Source: Chlorobiales bacterium
GTDB lineage: Bacteria; Bacteroidota; Chlorobiia; Chlorobiales; JACMJS01
Length of the DNA stretch: 35,899 nucleotides
Direction of reading: 5' to 3'
Assembly: GCA_014380515.1 (NCBI GenBank)
Contig: JACMJS010000119.1
Span: forward strand, 1 to 35,899
Positions within the stretch are counted from its first letter, which is position 1. Each line of letters opens with the position of its first letter. Positions 1 through 7,333 of this stretch are shown in pieces. The notes under the pieces are model-generated. The model was not told the DNA's origin, searched no databases, and was given only the letters and a program-made list of their open reading frames with translations. Position numbers and translations under genes: made by a program.

Positions 1-348
1 GATTTGCAACATGAGTGTTGATTTGCCGATGCCCGGTTCGCCGCCGATGAGAATGACGCTCGCCGCCATCAGGCCGCCGCCGAGCACGCGGTCGAACTCA
101 CCGATGCCGGTTGTGAGCCGCTCTTCTTTCAGGGCGGAAATATCGGGCAATCGTTGGGGCAGGCTGCGAAGCCCCGTCCCGCCTGACGATGCGGCGAGGC
201 TGCTACCGTTCTTGCGCGATGGCTTTTCTTCGGCGACGATTTCTTCAACCAGAGTGCCCCAACTGTTGCACTCGAAACATTTGCCTTGATACTTCAATGT
301 CGCTGCCCCACAGTTGGAGCAGACATATCGCGTTTTAACTTTTGCCAC
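1..348 (-). CDS. radA: DNA repair protein RadA, N-terminal part (partial at window edge)
   Basis: Not in the ORF track because it starts with GTG (346-348 on the minus strand) and runs off the window edge. The 116 visible codons begin VAKVKTRYVCSNCG. A four-cysteine zinc finger follows (CSNCG ... CFEC), then a linker, then the start of the RecA-like ATPase core with the Walker A motif GGEPGIGKST. This order is diagnostic of RadA (Sms), a branch-migration helicase that works with RecA in recombinational repair. The rest of the core, the KNRFG motif and the Lon-like C-terminal domain lie outside the window. The upstream gene on this strand is separated by a strong terminator, so radA probably has its own promoter in the roughly 55 bases between them. 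Confidence 0.93.
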   Translation of the reverse strand, partial: MAKVKTRYVCSNCGAATLKYQGKCFECNSWGTLVEEIVAEEKPSRKNGSSLAASSGGTGLRSLPQRLPDISALKEERLTTGIGEFDRVLGGGLMAASVILIGGEPGIGKSTLMLQI

Positions 349-403
349 GTGATGCGTCCGATTTAAGTGTTGCGTGCAACATAGCCAACACCTGCCCGAA
401 ATG

Positions 404-432
404 AAAAAGCCCCATCGGGTTCGGGGCTTTTT
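404..432 (-). terminator. Rho-independent terminator after the LRR/T9SS gene
   Basis: A ten-base perfect stem, AAAAAGCCCC paired with GGGGCTTTTT, closes a nine-base loop and carries an A/T run on each side. It lies 18 bases past the stop codon of the large minus-strand secreted-protein gene and before radA, so it most likely ends that transcript. The symmetric A and T tracts would allow it to act in both directions. Confidence 0.85.
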
Positions 433-449
433 ATGATCTCTAAAAACGG

Positions 450-2675
450 TTACTTGACAAACAGCATTTTCTTGGTTTGCACATTGCTTCCCGCTGCAAG
501 GCGATAGAAATAAATCCCACTTGAAAGTTCGCTCGCATTGAAACTGACACTGTGATTTCCGGCCGTTTGCCGTTCATTAACCAGCGTTGCGACTTCACGA
601 CCTAGCACATCGTAAATCATCAGGCGGACGGATGAGGGCTGAGGGATGAAATAAGAAATTGTTGTGCTCGGATTAAACGGATTCGGATAATTCTGCTTCA
701 ATCCAAATTCACTTGGCTTGCCGGATACCGGAGCGGCATCATTGCCCGTTGCGAGTATCGTATTGCCGCCGCCGTTATTTGTTATGACGCTTGTGCCATT
801 GCTGCCTACTGCAACACCCGAACCACTCGGCAAAATGGCAATTGCATTAAGCGTATCGCTTGTACCGGAAGATTGAAGTTCCCAACCTGCACCGCCGGTC
901 GTTGTTTTGAGAATCGTACCGCCTGCGCCGGAAATGTATCCAACGGTTTGGGTCGTCATCACAACCGAAAGCAGGTTTGCATTTGTGCCGCTTGAAACGC
1001 TCGACCAGTTTGCGCCGCCGTCAAGGCTGCGCAAAATCGTGCCGCCGACGCCGACCGCCACCGCACTTCCAAACCCTTGCGTGCCCAAAGCAGTGTTGCC
1101 TTTCGCGGCGAAGGCATCGCCGAACCATGCGACCGCATTCAAATCACTGGCGGACGGTGCGGAGACCGGAGCATTCCAGTTATCGCCGCCGTCGCTGCTT
1201 CTGAGAATCGTGCCGCCGACGCCGACCGCGACGGCTGAACCGAATCCATTGACGCCTTGCGCGCCGTTGGATTTCTGTACAACCGCCAGCGTGTAATCAT
1301 TTGAGACCGCGACGCCGCGTAGGTCTGCGCCCGCGCTACCTGCGCTTGTCCAACTTACGCCGTCCGCACTTCTTAAAATTGTGCCGCCGACGCCGACTGC
1401 GACTGCTGAGCCGAAGCCTTGTGTTCCCAAAGTGCTATTGCCTTTTGCACCCGCGCCGCTTGTGCCATCAATCGCATTAAGCGCATTGTTGTTCCCGGAA
1501 GCATTGACGCTCGTCCAATTTGCGCCGCCGTCGCTGCTTCTAAGAATCGTGCCGCCGACGCCGACCGCCACCGCGCTGCCGAAGCCTTGTGTGGATTGCG
1601 CATCGTTGCCTTTCGATGCAAGTGTGGGCGCGAAGTTATCGGAAACAATCAAACCTTTGAGGTTGGCGGTGGAAATGCTTTGCGGGCTGGCCGTCCATGT
1701 TTTGCCGGAATCCACGGACGCATAAATTTTACCGCTGTCTCCGGCGGTGAGAAAGGTGGAAGCACTCGCTGCAGCGACGGCATTGAAAGTAATCGCAGGA
1801 GCAACGGTATTCTGCACCCAGCCCGGTAAGACAAACACCGCTGCCGTGTTGCTTGCGTCCAGAGTAACCCCGCTGGGCGGGAATGGCAACATCCATACGG
1901 TCATGGAGGCCAGTGAAGAGTTGTTACTGATGTCAATATTCGTCAGGTTGGTATTTCTTGAAATGTCTAAACTTGTCACTCCATTGGTACTGCAGACGAA
2001 AGTTTCTAACGCGGTGTTAGCCGAGATATCCAGATTCGTCAGTTGATTGTTGTAGCAAAACAAACTCCTCAACGCAATATTTTCTGAGACGTCTAGACTC
2101 GTGAGTGGGTTGTTGCTGCAAACCAAAGTTTGCAGGGCTGCGTTGGCCGAGACATCCAAACTCACGAACTGGTTATTGTAGCAGTACAGGTATTGCAGCG
2201 TTGTGTTGGCCGAGAAATTCAAACTCGTGAGTTGATTGACACTGCAATCCAAGATTGTCAAAGCCGCATTAGTCGAGATGTTCAAACTCGTCAGTCTATT
2301 GTCGAAGCAAGACAAGAATGATAAAGCGGTGTTAGCCGAAACATCTAAACTAGTGAGTTGGTTGAAGCGGCAGCTCAGGGAGTTTAAGAGTGTATTGGCC
2401 GAAACATCCAAACTGGTGAGTTGGTTATTGCTACACTCCAAAGACTGCAAACCGGTGAAGACTTCTATGCCCGCCAGACTGGCGATGTTTGAGCTATCGA
2501 CATCCATAGCCGTTAGAGCCGCGGCCGTGCCGGGGTTAGTGATGTTGTTGCTTGCATCGAAGGTGATTGCATATAGGGCAGTTAGCCGAGCGCGGAAGTT
2601 AGAATCGGGTACATTCTGGGCGTGGACAGTAGCAGCGACGAGCATTGTCACAAAAAATACTATGATCTTTTTCAT
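450..2675 (-). CDS. Secreted leucine-rich-repeat / HCF136-like repeat protein with T9SS sorting domain
   Basis: The start is taken at the internal ATG (MKKIIVFFVTMLVAATVHAQ), four codons inside the ORF track frame, because this gives a clean signal peptide. About 741 residues. After the signal come roughly eight leucine-rich repeats of 21 residues (core LTSLDVSANTALxxLxCxxNQ). Four near-identical blocks of 56-57 residues follow, each containing GFGSAVAVGVGGTILRS and a DGGxNW turn, as in Ycf48/HCF136-type or BNR beta-propeller blades. The last ~80 residues (NYPNPFNPSTTISYF ... GIYFYRL ... KKMLFVK) are a Por secretion sorting domain. The protein is therefore probably exported by the Sec and type IX systems and anchored or released at the cell surface. 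LRR and propeller modules suggest binding to a protein or glycan; the ligand is unknown. Confidence 0.88.
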   Translation of the reverse strand: MKKIIVFFVTMLVAATVHAQNVPDSNFRARLTALYAITFDASNNITNPGTAAALTAMDVDSSNIASLAGIEVFTGLQSLECSNNQLTSLDVSANTLLNSLSCRFNQLTSLDVSANTALSFLSCFDNRLTSLNISTNAALTILDCSVNQLTSLNFSANTTLQYLYCYNNQFVSLDVSANAALQTLVCSNNPLTSLDVSENIALRSLFCYNNQLTNLDISANTALETFVCSTNGVTSLDISRNTNLTNIDISNNSSLASMTVWMLPFPPSGVTLDASNTAAVFVLPGWVQNTVAPAITFNAVAAASASTFLTAGDSGKIYASVDSGKTWTASPQSISTANLKGLIVSDNFAPTLASKGNDAQSTQGFGSAVAVGVGGTILRSSDGGANWTSVNASGNNNALNAIDGTSGAGAKGNSTLGTQGFGSAVAVGVGGTILRSADGVSWTSAGSAGADLRGVAVSNDYTLAVVQKSNGAQGVNGFGSAVAVGVGGTILRSSDGGDNWNAPVSAPSASDLNAVAWFGDAFAAKGNTALGTQGFGSAVAVGVGGTILRSLDGGANWSSVSSGTNANLLSVVMTTQTVGYISGAGGTILKTTTGGAGWELQSSGTSDTLNAIAILPSGSGVAVGSNGTSVITNNGGGNTILATGNDAAPVSGKPSEFGLKQNYPNPFNPSTTISYFIPQPSSVRLMIYDVLGREVATLVNERQTAGNHSVSFNASELSSGIYFYRLAAGSNVQTKKMLFVK

Positions 2676-2705
2676 GATCGTTTGCAATTAGGTGATTAAA
2701 GGGAA

Positions 2706-2856
2706 ATGCCAACGAGAAAATGTACGGGTGGAGACCTGCCCTATTTTCGGCTAGCAACCTTAAAGTGATTCCCCTCCCGCTGGGGTCTCCCCGGCTAACT
2801 CGTCTTCGGTTCAGAATGTGGAGTGCCCGAGGTTAACACGGGCAGGTGTCATTAAT
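2706..2856. other. Palindromic, possibly structured intergenic element
   Basis: The 460-base gap 2688-3149 holds no intact gene. Within it, GAGACCTGCCC (2731-2741) matches GGGCAGGTGTC (2840-2850) as an inverted repeat of 11 bases with one mismatch. The enclosed ~100 bases are rich in pairing segments: CCCC/GGGG/CCCC at 2771-2792, and GGTCTCC at 2784-2790, which could instead pair with GGAGACC at 2730-2736. The two pairings overlap and cannot form together. On the minus strand this would lie in the leader of the LRR gene. In the plus strand the stretch reads in one frame as MPTRKCTGGDLPYFRLATLK and then hits stops. It could be a leader RNA, a repeat element, or decayed coding sequence. I cannot assign it to a known family. 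Confidence 0.4.
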
Positions 2857-2899
2857 GAGAGGATAATGTGTATGTAGAGAATAGCGTCAAATCTTATGC

Positions 2900-3148
2900 C
2901 GCTTTCTTGTTTGTCCGCATCCTCAACAAAGGAAACACGTTTTGGTGAGCAGCTAAATTTTCAACGATGCGTGTATTTGCACTTGTAGAGGTTTGACAGG
3001 CGAAGGGTATAAAGGAAGGCGAGGGTCATTTCCCTAACATATTGGATAAACCCAAATCAATATCAAAGATGGAGATGCGCCGGGAGGCGAACCGACAGAG
3101 GGATAGGTTTTCGGGTACTCGCTTCTCATTAGCAATACCTTTGTAACG
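2900..3148 (+). pseudogene. Coding-like remnant with in-frame stops (tentative)
   Basis: In the same plus-strand frame as the ATG at 2706, this stretch reads as protein-like segments broken by TGA codons. A segment around FSTMRVFALVEV is followed by a stop and then about 50 open codons containing KGIKEGEGHFPNILDKPKSI and MEMRREANRQRDRF, ending at TAA near 3145. No start codon or ribosome site precedes it, and I do not recognise the sequence. It may be the remains of an ORF that once belonged to the palindromic element next to it, or a chance open frame. Confidence 0.2.
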
Positions 3149-3149
3149 A

Positions 3150-3929
3150 TCACAGTAGCGAACGCCGCATCGATGCTTTTTCCGATTCGATCTCGGTGTC
3201 CTGAAAAGAATTTCGGTCGACGAAATTTCGGATGAGCGGATCGGTTGCCGTTCTTAATTCCTCCGGCGTGCCGAGAAAATAAATCCGGCCTTCGTGCATC
3301 ATCGCAACGCGGCCTGCCACTTTATAAACACTTTGCATATCGTGCGTAATGACGACGGAAGTTACCTTCAACTCTTTGGCGAGCTGCACGACGAGCAAAT
3401 CGATGGCGTCCGACATAATCGGGTCAAGTCCCGTCGTCGGTTCGTCGTAAAAAACGTAGGTGGGATTGGTGGCGAGTGCCCGCGCAAGCCCAACGCGCTT
3501 TCGCATTCCGCCCGAAAGTTCCGACGGCTTCATCCGCTCCGTTTCCGGCAACCCAACCATCGCCAATTTTTCCGCCACGATTTTTTTAATCTCCGCCGGT
3601 TTCATGCCCAAGTTTTCGCGCAGCGCAAGTCCGACATTCTCGCCGACGGTCATTGAATCAAACAAAGCCGCGCCTTGAAAAAGCATTCCGAATTTTTTTC
3701 GCAATTCATACAGTTCCGTTTGTGAGAGCGCGGAAATCGTTTGCCCGTCCACTTTCACCGCGCCCGCGTCCGGCACGAGCAGCCCGACGATGTGTTTGAG
3801 CATCACGGATTTGCCGCACCCGCTCCGGCCAATGATCGCCATCGTCTCGCCGGTTTGCACGGTGAGCGAAACATCTTGCAACACGTGCTTGACACCGAAA
3901 CTTTTTTTGAGATGTGAGATTTCAATCAT
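3150..3929 (-). CDS. ABC transporter ATP-binding protein, MlaF/Mkl type
   Basis: 259 residues, normal length for the MlaF (Ttg2A) family, the ATPase of phospholipid-trafficking ABC systems between inner and outer membranes. Visible motifs: Walker A GRSGCGKS (residues 34-41), Q-loop region LFQGAALFDSMTVGENV, signature LSGGMRKR (from about 138), Walker B VFYDEPTTGLDP (159-170) and switch His in ITHDM (near 196). The SGGMRKRVGLARAL and FDSMTV wording is typical of MlaF rather than of amino-acid importers. The permease (MlaE) and MCE protein (MlaD) that usually flank it are not in the window. The upstream neighbour, 44 bases away on the same strand, is an esterase gene. The partner permease must therefore be encoded elsewhere or downstream of a broken cluster. 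Confidence 0.87.
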   Translation of the reverse strand: MIEISHLKKSFGVKHVLQDVSLTVQTGETMAIIGRSGCGKSVMLKHIVGLLVPDAGAVKVDGQTISALSQTELYELRKKFGMLFQGAALFDSMTVGENVGLALRENLGMKPAEIKKIVAEKLAMVGLPETERMKPSELSGGMRKRVGLARALATNPTYVFYDEPTTGLDPIMSDAIDLLVVQLAKELKVTSVVITHDMQSVYKVAGRVAMMHEGRIYFLGTPEELRTATDPLIRNFVDRNSFQDTEIESEKASMRRSLL

Positions 3930-3973
3930 CAGACTACGGGAAAGAATTATTTCAACGAAGGTATCGCAACAGT

Positions 3974-4879
3974 TCAGCGCACGGCGTTCGTCAGGCTTTT
4001 CAGAAACGCGTAGACTTGCGCGGTCGGCGGGTCATTAGGCAATCCCAATTCTTTGTTGAGCGTCGCGTGCGTTTTGTTGGATGCCGGTTGCACGTCTGCT
4101 TTGATCCCACTGTCCGTCAAGGCTTTTGCCAATTGCTCCGATTGACGCTTTGTGGCCTCCCGCGTTGCTACATAGATAATCAAAAACGGCGGGATGTTTT
4201 TTCCTTGCGAAACATTATAGACCGGCGAGGCTTGTTTCCACGCGGCTTTATCACTGCCGAATGCATCGGCGATGCGCTCGTCTTTACCGATGGCGGCGGT
4301 CATGTTATATGAACCGCCGTCGAGCAAGATTGCGCCGCGTAGATTTTTCAAACTCATGCCTTCGGCGTTGAGATAGCGATCGTCGGTCGCTATCAAGGCG
4401 GCCAGATGTGCGCCTGCGGAATGTCCCATCACGAAAATTTGACTGGAGTCGCCGCCATATGTTGCAATGTTGCCATGTACCCACCGCAAGGCTTTGGCCA
4501 CGTCTTCAATATGCGCCGGATGCGTAACTGCGGGTGAAAGACGGTAGTTGATGCTCACGAACACGTATCCGGCTTTGGCAAAACTTTCCGCTTTCACTTT
4601 TGCACCGCTTTGTTTATCGCCGATGCGCCAGCCGCCGCCATGAATAAAAACAACGACCGGCTTTGCCGCTGCTTGACCTTCAAGCGTATACACATCAAGG
4701 CTGTTGAGCTTTGCATCGCTGCCGCTACGTGTTGCGTAACGAATATCCTTTGCGGCTCGCACCGTGCCCGCAGGTTGTGCGGATGCCGGTTGAGCGTCTC
4801 GCAGCAGCATGAATACGGTTGCACAGATGATGAACGCTGCTTTCCGGCGGGCGATGAACTTTTCTTTTTCGAAAAACAT
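3974..4879 (-). CDS. Secreted alpha/beta-hydrolase (carboxylesterase-like)
   Basis: 301 residues. The N-terminus has a basic stretch (FIARRKAAF), a hydrophobic core and ASAQ, consistent with a signal peptide. A good ribosome site (GAGGAG) lies six bases before the ATG. The hydrolase fold is clear: oxyanion motif HGGGW (80-84), nucleophile elbow GHSAG (Ser154) and a C-terminal catalytic His candidate in KTHATL (His271). The acid residue is less obvious; the usual DxxV-type position reads TREATKRQ, so an Asp or Glu near 240 may serve. The pattern fits the HSL/BD-FAE-type esterases that remove acetyl or other short acyl esters. The substrate is not evident from neighbours (an MlaF ATPase downstream, an HPP protein divergently upstream). 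Confidence 0.85.
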   Translation of the reverse strand: MFFEKEKFIARRKAAFIICATVFMLLRDAQPASAQPAGTVRAAKDIRYATRSGSDAKLNSLDVYTLEGQAAAKPVVVFIHGGGWRIGDKQSGAKVKAESFAKAGYVFVSINYRLSPAVTHPAHIEDVAKALRWVHGNIATYGGDSSQIFVMGHSAGAHLAALIATDDRYLNAEGMSLKNLRGAILLDGGSYNMTAAIGKDERIADAFGSDKAAWKQASPVYNVSQGKNIPPFLIIYVATREATKRQSEQLAKALTDSGIKADVQPASNKTHATLNKELGLPNDPPTAQVYAFLKSLTNAVR

Positions 4880-4996
4880 ATTTTCTCCTCGACGTCTTGT
4901 TAAGAAATTTTAAATTCCTTCGTAGGACATCGCGGGTTTGGTTCGGTTTAAGCCGCTCGCGGCGGTTTCATTTTTCTACGACGATACATACAAAGC

Positions 4997-5506
4997 ATGA
5001 AAACTTATCTGGCAAAAATGCGGGGCACCGCGGTGCCGCCACCCGCGCCGCCGCCCAATCATATTTTTTGGTCGATGTCGGGTGCGATGATTGGCATTGC
5101 GGCGGCGGGATTTCTTTCCGTGAGTTTCAATGTGCCGCTGCTCGTCGCGCCGTTCTGCGCCACGTGCGTACTCGCCTTCGGCCTGCCGGAAAGCCCGCTC
5201 TCCCAGCCGCGCAGCATCATCGGCGGACATTTGATTTCCGCGGCCATTGGAATTGCGATTGCAAGCCTGTTCGGCACGGCGTGGTGGGCGGTGGCGATTG
5301 CCGTCGGCCTCGCGCTGGCTGCCATGCAACTGACGCGCACGGTGCACGCGCCCGCCGGAGCCATGGCCGCGCTTGCGGTGCTCTCAAATCCTACATGGAT
5401 GTTTCTGCTGTTCCCCGTCCTTGCGGGCGCGGTCTTGATCGTCACCGTTGCTGTCATCTTCAACAATCTCATCGAAGGCCGCGCCTACCCGAAGTACTGG
5501 CGGTAA
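4997..5506 (+). CDS. HPP-family integral membrane protein
   Basis: 169 residues with a proline-rich N-terminus (PPPAPPP) and about five hydrophobic segments. The conserved heart of the HPP family (PF04982) is present as QLTRTVHAPAGAMAAL; the name-giving HPP triplet reads HAP here. Other family features are GLPESPLSQPRSIIGGH and the C-terminal NNLIEGRAYPKYW. Some plant and cyanobacterial HPP proteins move nitrite across membranes; for this bacterial member the substrate is unknown. The gene stands alone, divergent from the esterase and convergent with DAHP synthase, whose stop codon is only 26 bases away. No ribosome site is apparent. Confidence 0.85.
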   Translation: MKTYLAKMRGTAVPPPAPPPNHIFWSMSGAMIGIAAAGFLSVSFNVPLLVAPFCATCVLAFGLPESPLSQPRSIIGGHLISAAIGIAIASLFGTAWWAVAIAVGLALAAMQLTRTVHAPAGAMAALAVLSNPTWMFLLFPVLAGAVLIVTVAVIFNNLIEGRAYPKYWR

Positions 5507-5532
5507 GAAAAATCTTGACGCCTGGAAAAATC

Positions 5533-6588
5533 CTAAACCGATGCGGCGGCTTCGATCTCCGTCGTTTCTAATCTTCGGCCAACGGCTTCGGCGACAAGTT
5601 TGAGTTCCTCCAGCAACTTGACGAATTTTTTCGGCTTGAGCGATTGGGGCCCGTCGGATAAAGCCATTGCGGGATTCGGGTGCACTTCGATAATGAGTCC
5701 GTCCGCGCCGCACGCGACCGAGGCTTTCGCCATCGCGCCGACATGTTCCCACAACCCGACGCCGTGTGACGGATCGGCGATGATCGGCAGATGCGACAGC
5801 ATCTTCACAACGGGAATCGCGCTCAAATCCATCGTGTTGCGCGTGTAGGTTTCGAACGTCCTTATGCCGCGCTCGCACAAAATCACATTCGGATTGCCGT
5901 TCGAGTAAATGTATTCCGCCGCCATGAGCAGTTCTTCAATCGTCGCCGCAAGGCCTCGCTTGAGCAGCACGGGATTTTTGTATTTGGCGACGGCCTCAAG
6001 CAGCGAAAAGTTTTGCATGTTCCGCGCGCCGATTTGGAGAATGTCGGTGTGCTCGGCCACCATCGGCAGCGTCTCGGTGTCTTTCACTTCGGTTACGATG
6101 ACGAGACCGAATTTTTCCGAGGCTTCTTTCAAAAGTTCAAGTCCCGCTTGCTTCATGCCCTGAAAGGCATAAGGCGACGAGCGCGGTTTGAACGCGCCGC
6201 CGCGCATCACTTTCACACCTGCCGATTTTAAAATCCCGGCAACTTCGAAAAGTTGATCGCGGCTTTCGACCGAGCACGGCCCTGCGGCAATCTGAATTTC
6301 ATCGCCGCCGAATACGACGTCTCGAACTTTGACGAGCGTCGTTTCCGGTTTGACTTCGCGGCTTACCAATTTAAATGGCTTCGTAATCCGAACGACGTCG
6401 GTTACGCCGCCGAGCGAGAGAAATAGCGCGCGGCCTTCTTCACCGAAGCCGCCTTTGTTGCCCGTAATCCCAATGGCGACGCGGCTCGCGCCGGGAATTT
6501 CATGGGGCGTGAATCCGAGCGAACGGATTTTTTCAGCGACGCGCAGGATGTCTTCGCGCGATGCATCGAGTTTCATCATAATCAGCAT
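5533..6588 (-). CDS. aroF: 3-deoxy-7-phosphoheptulonate (DAHP) synthase, type I-beta
   Basis: Catalyses condensation of phosphoenolpyruvate and erythrose 4-phosphate, the first step of the shikimate pathway. The start is placed at [13 protein letters not shown] (351 residues), 36 codons inside the ORF track frame, because the family begins with this ferredoxin-like regulatory domain (residues ~1-70) and the extra N-terminus has no resemblance to it. The catalytic barrel shows [86 protein letters not shown] and ADPSHGVG, all conserved. The short N-terminal domain is typical of the I-beta subgroup, in which it often mediates feedback control by an aromatic amino acid. Transcribed alone; no other aro gene is nearby. 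Confidence 0.93.
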   Translation of the reverse strand: MLIMMKLDASREDILRVAEKIRSLGFTPHEIPGASRVAIGITGNKGGFGEEGRALFLSLGGVTDVVRITKPFKLVSREVKPETTLVKVRDVVFGGDEIQIAAGPCSVESRDQLFEVAGILKSAGVKVMRGGAFKPRSSPYAFQGMKQAGLELLKEASEKFGLVIVTEVKDTETLPMVAEHTDILQIGARNMQNFSLLEAVAKYKNPVLLKRGLAATIEELLMAAEYIYSNGNPNVILCERGIRTFETYTRNTMDLSAIPVVKMLSHLPIIADPSHGVGLWEHVGAMAKASVACGADGLIIEVHPNPAMALSDGPQSLKPKKFVKLLEELKLVAEAVGRRLETTEIEAAASV

Positions 6589-6852
6589 AATGCAAATAGG
6601 TATAAGGAAGTTGTTGAAATTAAAATTGATTTTGTTTCCAAACGGACGTCGTTGCGGGGGTTTGGCGGACGTGGTTCGGAACTGAAGGAGCAGCATAGCC
6701 GCTCAAAGCGAAGAAATAAAGTTTAGTGTCGCCAACGGGCGACGTAGAGGCAGGTGTAGCGGACGAAGGTATGTAAGGATGCGTGTGTCATGCAAGAGTA
6801 TACCGCCCGCGACTTAAAATTCCAACAATGCTCAACATCTTTCCTTAGAGCA

Positions 6853-6881
6853 TGTCATTCCCGCGAAAGCGGGGAATGACA
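6853..6881. repeat. Dispersed palindrome, TGTCATTCCC family
   Basis: TGTCATTCCCGC and GCGGGGAATGACA pair across a GAAA loop with one bulged base. The same TGTCATTCC / GGAATGACA ends recur in a longer element at 8556-8633. It is intergenic, between the DAHP synthase start and the met-gene promoter. The ORF called over it in the track (6845-7087, minus) is an artefact. Confidence 0.7.
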
Positions 6882-6943
6882 TCAAAGGCGGGTGCGGGCC
6901 ATGACAATGAAAAAAATATTTTCGATAATTTTTCGCGCGGGGG

Positions 6944-6974
6944 TTGACATCCAAAGTTTTTTAGTTTACCTTTG
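6944..6974 (+). promoter_or_regulatory. Promoter of the SAM-riboswitch/met transcript
   Basis: TTGACA at 6944-6949 is followed after a suitable gap by TACCTTTG at 6967-6974. TTG plus TAnnTTTG is the primary-sigma promoter pattern known from Bacteroidota. A start site near 6980 would lie about 20 bases before the riboswitch. Confidence 0.65.
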
Positions 6975-7002
6975 TTCAAATTATTTGTTCTTTGTCGTAA
7001 TT

Positions 7003-7131
7003 GACTTTCATCAAGAAAGGCTGAGGGATTAGACCCGATGACGCCTTGACAACCGATTTCATCCGCATGGGTGAAGCACGGTGCCAAGTTCTATCTTCCG
7101 CAACATCGCTGTTCGGAAGGAAAGATGAGTG
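7003..7131 (+). promoter_or_regulatory. SAM-I (S-box) riboswitch
   Basis: Core S-box segments are all present in order: CATCAAGAAAGGCTGAGGGA, GACCCGATGACGCCTTGACA-ACC, a P3 hairpin (TTCATCC GCAT GGGTGAA), GGTGCCAAGTTC, a P4 hairpin (CTTCCG ... CGGAAG), and the closing GAAAGATGAG. The P1 helix pairs CTTTCATC (about 7005-7012) with GATGAGTG (7124-7131). The RNA senses S-adenosylmethionine and turns off the downstream Met/Cys genes when the ligand is abundant. It precedes two PLP enzymes of methionine synthesis, which fits. Its expression platform is the terminator entry that follows. Confidence 0.93.
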
Positions 7132-7174
7132 GACAAGAGAAAATGTTCTCGCTGTTTCAAAACACCGATTTCAG

Positions 7175-7210
7175 AATCCTCTTCCAACTCATCTTGGAAG
7201 GGGATTTTTT
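7175..7210 (+). terminator. Riboswitch-controlled intrinsic terminator (with antiterminator)
   Basis: AATCCTCTTCCAA pairs with TTGGAAGGGGATT around a CTCATC loop, followed by a T run. The bases ACTCATCTT (7187-7195), spanning the loop and the foot of the right arm, are the exact complement of AAGATGAGT (7122-7130), which contains the 3' strand of riboswitch helix P1. The two structures exclude each other. With SAM bound, P1 forms and the terminator folds; without SAM, the nine-base antiterminator pairs and transcription continues into the metB-like gene. Confidence 0.88.
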
Positions 7211-7333
7211 ATTTCGATGCAACCCCTGTGTCGGAATAAACTTTTCTTCCAAGATGTCGCCGCTCCCGCATCGCTACCGTCCTCGCCTTTCCGCTTTTAA
7301 TCTTAAAACCACAATCCACAAGCGGAGGCCACT

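Noticed and set aside
1039-1570. Regularly spaced near-identical DNA repeats that could suggest a CRISPR-like array
   Set aside because: Spacing of 168-171 bases, full in-frame coding and beta-propeller content show protein repeats; no CRISPR array or cas gene is present in the window.
907-1725. Plus-strand ORFs with PPTPTATA repeats opposite the LRR/propeller gene
   Set aside because: They mirror the repeated blocks of the real minus-strand gene; the repetition is inherited from it and there is no signal of translation.
6845-7087. 80-residue ORF across the met promoter and riboswitch
   Set aside because: It runs through the palindrome, promoter and S-box on the opposite strand and encodes nothing family-like.
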